A stretch of DNA of 64,000 nt, taken from assembly GCF_031755915.1 (NCBI RefSeq), contig NC_083388.1, forward strand, positions 5,091,501 to 5,155,500. Reading direction: 5' to 3'. Shown one piece after another: positions 19,625-29,682 of this stretch. A model generated the notes under the pieces. That model searched no databases and was not told the DNA's origin. It saw only the letters and a list, made by a program, of their open reading frames with translations. The first letter of the stretch is position 1. Each line of letters opens with the position of its first letter. The stretch is from Ziziphus jujuba (lineage: Eukaryota; Streptophyta; Magnoliopsida; Rosales; Rhamnaceae). A program made the translations under genes and the position numbers.

Positions 19625-21695
19625 CTGAACTCCAAGTTTCCTGGCCAGACGCCACCGGACGCGCCCAAATCGGGCCGATGAAGTCGGTGGCAGCGGGTTA
19701 AGTTTTTCCGACGATTCTCACCGTTTCCGGCCAACCCAGCTCGACCCATACCTCTATCCCACCATTTTCAACCCCTCTGAGTCCATTTCCGGGGTTAGAT
19801 TGCCCAAAATCCCCACCGTTTGAGAGATCCCTCAAGTTTAAACTCAGCCGAAACTTTCCGGCCAAATTCCGGCCACCGCCAGTTGAATTGAGCTCAATGG
19901 AGGTCGGTAATGTGATCCTCATCTCACAAGCTTTCCATAGACTTATTATTTGTCAATTTTGGTTAACGTTTGTATTTAACCCCCCGGGTACCGGGTATTA
20001 TTTACTCGAATAAAATATTATTTTATTTGACTGTGTGTGAATTGTTGTTCTAGGAGCACGTGTGCGTCATGGAATTCATCCTATGGAGAATCTTAGGTTA
20101 ATTACGTGCTCCAGGTGAGTGATCCACCCGTAAAAATATTTTGGAGTAATTAATTATATTTATTTGGTGTTAAATTGATATCTGGAATTATGCTCATGTG
20201 GTGGAAAATTAATTATAATTGTGCAAAAATATTATTTTATAAGTACGTATATGTTTATTGCTGCTAAATGGAAATTTGGTTTATTAATGGAGTTTTGATC
20301 ATTACCGTCATTGAACTGTATTTATTACACATGAGCAAAGTATTTTCATTAATTAATTGTGTTTGGATTTTTATATTTTTGTTTGGGGCATAATTGGTTT
20401 AAATATTTTAAGAAAAATACTTGTTTAAATTGGTGGTTTTAAATTTGATAATTATGCCCGTGGAGTATTATTTGATGGATTTTATGATTCCAGGAAAATT
20501 ATTTGTATATCGTTATCGATGATTTCGTACCGGTAATGTTAAAGGAAAATGTGGGATGGTGAATTTGAAACTGGTATATTTTCCACGGTGATTTTTGAAA
20601 AATCGGTACGGTAATAATTAATTTAATAATTATTTTAGACGCACTCATACAGTATTGGTGTTCTGGTTGTATATGTAGATTAGCGCGCAAGTTATTATGT
20701 CTCCTGTGAGTTGCCATTGGATCGAGGGTAGGCAAGTTTGATATTGGCCATAGCCGCCCCCCTCCGTGGCCGGGATGACGGTTTCAGCAGCGGCGCTGTC
20801 GGGACGCCTAAGCACCGTATGCAAGTTTCTCTCTTTAATCTCCCCGCCAGTTGGTGCTCGGGACGCTGGGTAATGGAGGGCATCACTGGTATATGGTGTG
20901 GTGCGTCAAGTATAAATTTTCAGATAAAATTTCAAACCCAAAGTCTTCAAAATATTATTTATTATATTTTATTATATTTTATTTATATTTGGGTTGTTTA
21001 ATTACTTATTAAATTTATTGATCCCTTGGTTTTCGGGAAATACAAATATTGGGTTTTGTGAAAATATTTTAAAAAGGGAACATTTCCAACGGAGTGAATA
21101 GTGAAGGTTTTGAGAGAAATTATTATTTTCAATTGTTTATTATTTATTTATTTATTTATTTGTTGGTATTAATTAAATTCTTTTATTTGTTATATTATTA
21201 ATATTAAAAGTGTTCAGTAGATAGGGTCACTCACTGAGATGATTAGCATCTCATATTTTTAAATTTCGTTCCCTTAGGTGCAAGGGGTGGTAGACATTTT
21301 TCCGGAGCGAACCAAATCTCCGTCGCTATCGTAGATCGAGAAGTTACCTTTGTTTTCATTGATTTCAATTGTAATGTTTCTTTCCTCCTTGTTGTATTCG
21401 ATGCTTAATAGTACTTCATGAAGCTCTGTATACTATCTCGGACATTTATGTATTAATTATGCACTGGATTACTGATATTCATTTGGAGTGCTGTAAATTT
21501 GTGGAATCAACTTGTAGTATTGTGGGAGGAATAAGGGGATGAACATAGAAGTGTGTTTTCAGTGCAGGAAATTTGTGGTAAGTCCAAGCCTTAGGGGAGG
21601 TTCTGCTGGATTTTCCATTGGAGGGTCCGGTAGGGTTTCCCTGGGATCAGGGCTTGTCTAGGATTCCGGTGAGGAATTTTGGATGGGTCCTGATA
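19625..21695 (+). repeat. Element B 5' LTR, resumed part
   Basis: Continues the LTR broken at 10238: GC-rich leader, GGTACCGGGTATTATTTAC (19986), the GTGAGTGATCCACC box (20115), the GC-rich block (20700-20910), a hairpin at 21235-21253 and the terminal box ending CCTGATA (one change from CCTGACA). Confidence 0.8.
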
Positions 21696-21697
21696 GT

Positions 21698-21709
21698 TGG
21701 TATCAGAGC
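21698..21709 (+). promoter_or_regulatory. Primer-binding site of element B
   Basis: Exact TGGTATCAGAGC, 2 bp after the LTR end at 21695. Confidence 0.9.
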
Positions 21710-21953
21710 TCTAGGTTCTAGTATTCCTAAGGGATTGTGCATTGTTGTGCATCCCATCCGTGTCTAATCTCTCATTTTACCCGTCTTGAAGCGTTCTTTC
21801 CCTTTATCTCGAAGCAAATTCGTTGCCCGAGTTTGAATAACTCTAATCTTCGAGGGTTTCAATTAGAATCATCTATCCTAACGGGGAATTCCTATGGCCT
21901 AGTCAATGGTCGAGGATTGCCTTTTCTTTATCGAAGGTCAAGTAATGGGGGCA

Positions 21954-22082
21954 AGAAATTTGTGGTAAGTCCAACCCTTAGGGGAGGTTCTGCCGGATTT
22001 TCCATTGGAGGGTGTGGTAGGGTTTCCCTGGGATTAGGGCTGGTCTAGGGTTCCGATGAGGAATTTTGGACGGGTCCTGACA
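21954..22082 (+). repeat. Truncated 3' LTR tail of element B
   Basis: GAAATTTGTGGTAAGTCC through GGTCCTGACA repeats the last ~130 bp of the LTR. All coding sequence and most of this LTR were lost between about 21945 and here. Confidence 0.7.
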
Positions 22083-23702
22083 ACTTGATTTTAAATATTT
22101 CAAGAAAAATATTGGTTTAAGTTTGGTGCTTTCAAATTATATAATTATGCCCTTGGAATATTATTTGATTGATATTATGATTTGGAAAAAGTTATATGTA
22201 TATTACTATTGATGGAATTACGCTGGAGATATTAAAGAAAAATGTGGGATTGTGAATTTGAAAAATGGTGTGATTCCCACAGTGAGTTTTGGAAAAAATT
22301 GTTATTTTTTTAAAATAATATGGTTATTTGTTTTAGATGCACTCATACAGTACTGGTCTTCTGTATTGTATATGTGGATGAGCGCGCAAGTTATAATGTC
22401 TCCCGTGAGTTGCCATCGGACTAAGGGCAGGCAAGTTTGATATTGGCCATAAGTCGCCCCCCTCCATGGCCGGGATGATGGTTTAAGCAGCGGTGCTGTC
22501 AAGATACCGAAGCGACCGTATGCAAGTTTCTCTCTTTAACCTCCCGCCGGATGGTACTCGGGACGCTGGATATCATAGGGCATCACTGGCATATAGTGTG
22601 ATGCGTTAAGTATTATTTTTCATATATAAATTTCAAATCCTAAAGTTTTAAAGTTGTATTTAAATTAAACGCATTTAATTTGTTTTGCCACCTATTTCCA
22701 ATTATTGTTTTCTAAAATGTATTTATTCATATTTTATGTCACTTATTTTAAAACAATGTTTTTAAAATGCGTCTTGCCACATTTTTATTATATAGATTGG
22801 TTGAATATTTCAAAATGAATTTTATAATATTTTTACTACTTATTTTACATGATTTTTTTGTAATTATTTAAATTATATTTTTAGCACTGTTTATTTTAAT
22901 TTATTAAATCAAATCTTATGAATTATATATTGAATTTCACTTTTATTTTATATTTCTTTAATGCAAGTACTTTAAATTTATTTTATTATATTTTATTCAT
23001 ATTTGGATTATTTAATTATTTATTAAATTAATTATTCCTTGATTTTTGGGGCATAAAAGATTGGGTTTTGCGAAAATGTTTTAAAAGGGGAATTTTTCCA
23101 ACAAAGTGAATGGTGAGGGTTTTGAGAGAAAATATTATTTTCAATTAATTATTATTTATTTACTTATTTATTCTTAATTATTCAAGTGTACTATGACTAT
23201 CATTGCTATTATAATTGTGTAGTAGATTGGGTCACTCACTGAGATGATTAGCATCTCATATTTTTAAATCCATTCCCCTAGGTATAAGGATTGGTAAACG
23301 TTCATCCGGAGCGAGCTTGATCTTCGTTGCTGTCGTATTTCGAGGAGTTATCTTTCTTTTCATTTATTTCTATTGTAATATTTCTTTCCATCCTTTGTTG
23401 TATAACTTTCATACCTAATTGTACCCTATGATGCTCTATATACTATATTGGATATATTTTATTAAATACTGCATTAGTTCCCTGTTTAATTTATGGAAAT
23501 GCTGATTATTGTGGAATTAAATTATAGTAAGGTGGACGAATAAGGCGATATATATAGAAGTGTGTTTCAGTGCAAGGAATTGTGATAAGTCCAACCCTTA
23601 GGGAGGTTTTATCGGATTTTTCCATTGGATGGTCTGGTAGGGTTTCCCTGGGATCAAGACTTGTTTAGGGTTTCAATGAGGGATCTTGGACGGGTACTGA
23701 CA
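22083..23702 (+). repeat. Outer family-A LTR D, right segment
   Basis: Resumes D after element B. Contains the GC-rich block (22390-22610), an AT-rich middle, a hairpin at 23240-23258 and the terminal box ending GGGTACTGACA at 23702. No primer site follows; A/T- and TG-rich sequence begins instead. Confidence 0.7.
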
Positions 23703-24010
23703 TTTTGTGTATATATGTTTATGCATACATATGTTTGTAAATATATAACTGTTTCATTCATGTATACTATGCGGATGTATAAGTGTTGGTGCATTCCATG
23801 GTATGTGCTAGTTTGATATATTTATATTTCTATATGCACATATATTTTGTGGGTATATGAGCATGTGTATACATCTATTTAATTGCTGAAAGAATGTGTA
23901 TGTGTATATGAACAAGTATGAATGAATATGTATATATATTTATATGTGCATATATATATATATGCGTGTGTATATATATGTATGTGTATATAAATATATA
24001 TATAAATTGT
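23703..24010. repeat. TA/TG-rich low-complexity tract
   Basis: Runs of TATATG, ATATGTGTAT and TATATATA without ORFs or landmarks. Confidence 0.7.
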
Positions 24011-25454
24011 GTTATGGGAATTTATGTTTTTAATGCCTAAATAAAATTGTTATTTAAAATTATGGTGCCAAAGTTATGTATAGTATTTAATTTATATCTT
24101 CGAAATTAAGGAAATTGTAGTTTTCAATTGTTGCAAAATTACTGTTAATTTTGTTGTTGAGGTTATGACACATAACAATGGTATTCTCATTTATTTACTT
24201 ATATATAACATTTTATGTGGTTCTAATGATATTTGGTATTAATTGATTTTATTAAATTACTATGATAAAGAAAATATGTTTATGTGTTCATTTATTTATG
24301 CAATTGAATTATTGTGGAAGAGATTAATTTTATGAAATTATAGTTTAATTTTTATTAAAATTATTGTTGATTTAAATGTCGAAATTTTGATGCATAAATA
24401 ATGCATTTATGTGATTTTAATTATATATGAATTTTTTTATATTGTTTTGGTGAAAATTAATTTCATGGATTTGAAGAAAAATATTTATTTAAAATTTAGC
24501 ATTTCCAAAAAATATATTTATACATTAATTAATGAATTTATTTATTTATTCATCAATTTTATTTTATTTTATTTTATCGAGACTCCTTATTTTAATAATA
24601 CTATAAAAATTTAGAGTTTTAGATGCACCATACACATACTGGTATTCTGTAGTTGTGGATGTGATTAGCGCGCAGATTGATTTATAAGGTTGTCCTGTGG
24701 TTGCCATAGGACCGAAGGTAGGCAGGGTATAATGCACAGTGAGCATCAACCACCCCCCTCCACGGCCATGACGCCTGTTAGCAGCAGCGCGGTGGGATGT
24801 CACGCAACCATATGCTGGTTTCTCTCTTTAACCTCCCCATCAGATGGTGATTTGGGACGCTGGGCATCGTAGGACACCACTGGTATATAGTATGTGTATA
24901 AAGTAATTTTTGTAAATATACATATATATATATATATATTATATTTGTATGTATCACACCGTATGGGAACAACGATCCGATGTGGTCCATGAAGAGCTAG
25001 CCTCGTAACTATGTTGCTTACGAGTCCAGAGGATTGGACGACCAATCGGCAATCACCCCAGACTGTATGGGTAGCAGGGTGTCGGCGACAGCTAGAATCA
25101 TGGATTGCACAGCATGTTGGAGGGTATCATTTGTACCCCTGATATGAGTGTATATTTCATAATATATTTTGAATTTAAAATATTATTTGACCTCGTACTA
25201 TTCTATCTATTCATAACCTAATTTTCTAAAATTATACTTAATTGCTTTTATTGTCATTACTATTATTAATATTATTCTCGTTATTAATATTACAATTATT
25301 ATTTATCGGAATTATGTTTACAATTATTTTCATTATTACTAATATTATCATCATCATTATGATTATTGTTATTATTTTCATTATTGCCATTATTTATTTT
25401 TATTTTTATTTTTATTATTAGTATTGTTTCAATTATTATTATTATCATATGGTA

Positions 25455-25800
25455 TATCCGGACAAGTATCACAGCCTATGGGCAAGAAAGATAGCCATTG
25501 GACAAGTATAATAGTTCTTGGACAAGTGGTAGCCTTTGGACAGGTGAGATAGTACTTGGTGTAACATCCCACATCGGTTGGAGAGGGGCACGAAGTGGTA
25601 TTTATAAGGCTGTGGATACCTCTCCCTTCTAGACACGTTTTGACAAAACCTTGAGGCCAGGGGGAGAGAGGGAGTGAACCCTGGGCCAAAGAGGACAATA
25701 TCTTGATGCGGGTGGTACTGGGCTATTACACTTGGGATAGCTGTGATTATGTGATAGCCTTTGGACAAGTGATTACCTTCAGGTAAATATGACAGATGAT
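25455..25800 (+). repeat. ~20-bp minisatellite (GATAGCCTTTGGACAAGTG-like)
   Basis: Imperfect units such as ATAGCCATTGGACAAGT, ATAGTTCTTGGACAAGT and GTAGCCTTTGGACAGGT. It is split by a solo TRIM LTR at 25560-25730. A related array in reverse orientation stands at about 57414-57570. Confidence 0.65.
25560..25730 (+). mobile_element. Solo TRIM LTR (171 bp) with target duplication CTTGG
   Basis: Starts TGTAACATCCCACATCGG, contains CCAAAGAGGACAATATC, ends GGGCTATTACA; flanked by CTTGG at 25555-25559 and 25731-25735. The paralogous sequence at 57483-57515 (reverse strand) lacks it. It is a related but different TRIM from the one at 8863, and no internal region remains. Confidence 0.9.
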
Positions 25801-26152
25801 ATTAATACAATTTTTATCATGAAAAGGTCTGCTATTATTATTATTGTTGTTGATGTGATGATTGTTTTATTTTTCTTCCTATATTACGCATCGGTATATT
25901 TTGTAACACGATATTTGAAATGTAATTGAAATGTACGGCAATGAATGGGTGGTGTAGGCGGACATGAATGATTAAAGGTATATTTGGTTGTTTATTTAGT
26001 TGATTTTTCCTATTGCATATATATGTGTGTGTTTTATACAAATTGTTATCAAAGTACTGCCATTGTGGAAATTATTATAGTAAGGTGGGAGGGATAAGGT
26101 AGTACCATACATGAGTGCATTTTTGTGTAGGTAAATTTTATGGTAAATTATT

Positions 26153-26409
26153 GGACACTTATGTTTTATTTATGCACTGGATTATTGTTATCCCAGTGAA
26201 GTGCTGTAAAATTGTGGAATCAATTTGTAGTATTGTGGGAGGAATAAAGGGATGAATATAGAAGTGTGTTTTCAATGCAGGTAATTTTTTGGTAAGTCCT
26301 ACACTTAGGGGAGGTGCTGCCGGATTTTCCGTTGGAAGGTTCGGTGGTATTTCCCTGGGATCAGGGCTTGTCTAGGGTTCCGGGGAGGAATTCTGGACGG
26401 GTCCTGACA
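26153..26409 (+). repeat. 5' LTR tail of element E
   Basis: The last ~257 bp of a family-A LTR, matching 36717-36973 and ending GGTCCTGACA. Everything upstream is lost and replaced by variant L. Confidence 0.8.
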
Positions 26410-26411
26410 GT

Positions 26412-26423
26412 TGGTATCAGAGC
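26412..26423 (+). promoter_or_regulatory. Primer-binding site of element E
   Basis: Exact TGGTATCAGAGC, 2 bp after the LTR end. Confidence 0.93.
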
Positions 26424-26551
26424 ATAGGTTCTTGTAATCATAAGGGACTGTGCATTGTTGTATAGCCCATCCGTAAATTTCTCTCTTTTTGTAATCACGC
26501 TTAAGTGTCTTTGTTTCTAAACTCTTATTTGTTTCCTCAGAATCTGCTACG

Positions 26552-27700
26552 ATGCGTAGGCAGGATGCATGTAGTACTCGGGAACACTCAGCTGAGAGTT
26601 CCGGGAGTCGATCGAGCCTTAGGCAACTTGTCTCTCAACTAACTCGAGCCTTAGGAGGTTCAAGCTCTAGTAATCGATCCGTGGATCAGGCTCGATGTTT
26701 GGGAGCCGTGAACTTCGATGGAAGCCAAGGCCCAGCTGCAGCCATAAATTGGCTATCCAACATGGAGAAAATCCTGGAAGAGGGGATGCAGTGCGACGAG
26801 GATATGATGAGAATCTCTGGTTTCTTGTTAGAAGGAGACGCCCAGAAGTGGTGGCAAGTAGAAAAGACTCGCAGAAGGCATACGTGGGATCAGTTTAAGG
26901 TTGCCTTCTCTACTGAATATTATCCTCCTGCCTACCATGAGGCAAGAAGGAGAGAGTTCGAGGAACTGCGACAGGGGAACATGACAGTGTCCGAGTACGA
27001 GAGAAGATTTTGGGAACTATCTGAATTTTGCATGCACATGATTCCCGACGATCATGCAAAGAAGGTGAGGTTCATAGATGGTCTGAACGAAAACATAGCC
27101 CTCAACCTTGCTGGATCAGTACATCCCACCTATCAGTGAGGCAGGGATGCAACGTTGGAGCTAGAGAGACAGGTGGAGATGCGTAAACCCTCGAGGCGCA
27201 GATCATTCGAAGGTTCATACAGTGGAGCACCTAGCCAGGGAGCGTCCAAGAAGAGCCATAGCTTAGGCTCATCGGGTAGTGGTGGACCGAGCCCACGAGG
27301 CAGATTTTAGCGGAGAGGTAGTTATCGTATGCCCCAGTCAGCTCGCCATTCGATCAGTGGGGATACAAGCTCGTATCAGCAGTCACACTTTGGTTCTTTC
27401 GTGGATTTGTCCAATTTGTAGGAGGAAGCATTCTGGGCCGTGTCAGATGGATGGTTTATGCTTTCAGTGTGGGCAGCCAGGCCATATAAGGAGGGAGCGC
27501 CCTTATGGTAGTGGCAGTGTGCTAGGGGCAGGTCGACGAGCACAGTATACTGGTGTATTTTCGTGTCAGAGTTCCCAGGGGAGTCAGGCAGTAGGAGCTT
27601 CTTCAGGATCAGCCCAACCGTCTGCAGGATCGAGTCAAGGTAGAGGAAGGAAACCCCAGCAGACAGGTCAAGGTCGGGTGTTTGCTATGAAGCAGCAGGA
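26552..27700 (+). pseudogene. gag: gag of element E
   Basis: Starts ATG at 26552 (MRRQDACSTREH), 128 bp after the primer site, and is open to a TGA at 27137-27139 (195 codons): capsid with FDGSQGPAAAINWL, GDAQKWWQVEKT, EFEELRQGNMTV. The same frame goes on after the stop to a TAG at 27309; a 1-base shift near 27400 then leads into the nucleocapsid part. The second zinc knuckle reads [14 protein letters not shown]: the last Cys of CCHC is Arg, whereas the copy in element C keeps Cys. Gag of this family coats the RNA; this copy cannot be made whole. Confidence 0.8.
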
Positions 27701-27704
27701 ATCC

Positions 27705-29144
27705 AGGACCACGCCTGAAGTTGTTACAGGTACTTTGAATATTTTTGGTAATGACGCACGTGTGCTTATAGACCCGAGAGCAACACATTCGTTCATCTCA
27801 AGAGAATTTGTCGTTCGGGTCGGTATGACCCCTACTCCTTTAGAATGTCTGTTAGAAATAGCCACTCCTGTGGGAGAATCCTTGTGGGCCAGCCAGTTGA
27901 TCAAGGAGTGTTTCTTCTGCATCGAAGATCAAGTGATGGAAGCGGACTTGATCCTGTTGGATCTATCCAGACTTGATGTAATCTTGGGCATGGATTGGTT
28001 GGTAAGGAACCATGCATCTGTAGATTGTTTTAGCAAAGAAGTTACATTCAGGAGGCCAGGGTTGCCAGAAGTGGTATTCCGTGGGGAAGTTGGGAGGCCC
28101 TTGCTGGGATTGATATCTACCCTCACTGCCAAGAAGCTACTAAATAAGGGTTGCCAAGGGTATTTGGCTCATATGATAGATACCCTAGTAAGTGGGGTCA
28201 AGTTGGAAGACATGCCCGTTGTGCGGGATTTTCCGATTGTGTTTCCTGAGGAGTTACCAGGATTGCCTCCGGAAAGGGAAGTTGACTTTCCCATTGAACT
28301 AATTCCGGGTACTGTGCCTATTTCTCTACCACCATATCGGATGGCTCCAGCAGAGCTAAGGGAGCTAAAGGTCCAATTGCAAGATTTAGTAGATAAGGGG
28401 TTTATTAGACCAAGCATATCGCCATGGGGAGCTCCAGTTTTGTTTGTGAAGAAGAAGGATGGTAGTCTAAGACTATGCATCGACTACCGACAACTTAATA
28501 AGGTAATCATCCCTAATCGCTATCCATTGCCAAGGATAGATGATCTATTTGACCAACTCCAAGGTGCCAAGGTGTTTTCCAAGATCGACTTGAGGTCTGG
28601 ATACCATCAGTTAAGGATCCGAGAGTCAGACATTCCTAAGACTGCCTTTAGGACGAGGTACGAACATTATGAATTCCTAGTGATGTCGTTCGGACTCACC
28701 AATGCCCCAGCAGCTTTTATGGATTTGATGAACAGGGTGTTTCGTCCGTACTTGGATCGTTTTGTCATTGTATTTATAGATGACATCCTGATCTATTCAA
28801 GGAGCCAAGAAGAGCACGTGAGGCATTTGAAGAGAGTGCTCCAAACTCTAAGGCAGCATCAGCTATATGCTAAATTCGACAAGTGTGAATTCTGGTTGAA
28901 TCAAGTGGGTTTTCTCAGACATGTCGTATCAGCCGAAGGCATCTATGTGGACCCCGATAAGGTGAAGGCAGTGTTGAGTTGGGAGCGCCCTACCACTGTG
29001 AGGGAAGTACGAAGTTTTCTTGGATTAGAAGGATATTACCGTCGTTTTATGGAAGGATTTTCGAAAATTGCTGGACCACTTCATAATTTAACCCGAAAGA
29101 AGGTTGAATTTAGCTGGACGGACAGGTGTGAACAGAGTTTTTAG
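27705..29144 (+). pseudogene. Protease and reverse transcriptase of element E
   Basis: One open frame (27279-29144) covers the end of gag, PR and RT. Protease: [19 protein letters not shown] with the catalytic Asp at 27771-27773, but the Gly of the Asp-x-Gly triplet is Arg (27777-27779), which fits one G-to-A change. [58 protein letters not shown] and FIDD with both catalytic Asp codons intact (28779-28784), then [14 protein letters not shown]. It ends at TAG 29142-29144 (fits CAG to TAG) just before RNase H, which continues in the same frame. RT alone looks well preserved. Confidence 0.88.
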
Positions 29145-29682
29145 GAGTTGAAGCAAAGGTTAACATCCGCACCTGTCTTAACTTTACCTAATGGGAATGA
29201 AGGTTTTGAAGTCTATTGTGATGCATCCCATCAAAGGTTGGGTTGCGTGCTAATGCAGAATCAAAGGGTAGTAGCGTACGCATCACGGCAATTGAAGCAG
29301 CACGAACAGAATTACCCTACGCATGACTTAGAATTGGCGGCGGTAGTCTTTGCTTTAAAGAAGTGGAGACACTACTTGTATGGGGCCACATGTCAAATTT
29401 ATACCGACCACAAAAGCCTCAAGTACATTTTCACTCAGAAGGAGTTAAATATGAGGCAAAGGAGATGGATGGAGTTATTCAAGGATTATGACTATGTAAT
29501 TGATTATCACCCAGGCAAGGCGAATGTAGTGGCAGATGCCTTGAATAGGAAGGCTATTGGATCTCTTGCTCACATCCAAGCCATCCAACTACCTCTCATG
29601 GTGGAGTTGAAGAAGATGGGGGTGTTAATGCATATGCATCCTTCAAGAGTTCTAATGGCTAGTTTCCAGGTGCGACCGGTGT
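29145..29682 (+). pseudogene. RNase H of element E
   Basis: Same frame as RT after the TAG. Contains [18 protein letters not shown] (Asp), [18 protein letters not shown] (Glu), [15 protein letters not shown] (Asp) and [13 protein letters not shown] (Asp), so the four metal-binding positions are present. The end lies in the linker to integrase ([17 protein letters not shown]), where the minus-strand solo LTR is inserted at 29683. Confidence 0.85.

Larger units (their letters stand above)
9421..22082 (+). mobile_element. Element B: family-A LTR element, nested between D and C
   Basis: The 5' LTR starts TGTAACACCCCGTCCCG at 9421, is split at 10238 by element C, resumes at about 19625 and ends CCTGATA at 21695. 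A primer site TGGTATCAGAGC follows at 21698-21709, then only ~250 bp of leader, and a truncated 3' LTR tail (about 21954-22082). Flanks are ATTCG (9416-9420) and ACTTG (22083-22087). The consensus of the outer LTR here is ATTTG, so each copy may carry one change of an old target duplication. All coding sequence is deleted. The 5' LTR is complete apart from the nested insertion. Confidence 0.75.
24011..26152 (+). repeat. Family-A LTR variant L (truncated)
   Basis: Matches LTR F in its AT-rich part (24360-24600), then the GC-rich block (24670-24900), then a variant-specific ~200-bp block (24955-25150), TTATT-rich sequence, a ~20-bp minisatellite (25455-25800) and a partial LTR tail (26080-26150). 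A reversed relative is at 57131-58160. The start and the true end are missing. Confidence 0.6.

Noticed and set aside
24800..25045. Shared peptide (SGLVSNIVTRLALHGP) with 57951-58160 as a conserved protein
   Set aside because: The two frames are the two orientations of the same DNA repeat block, and a third copy (13590-13790) does not keep the frame.
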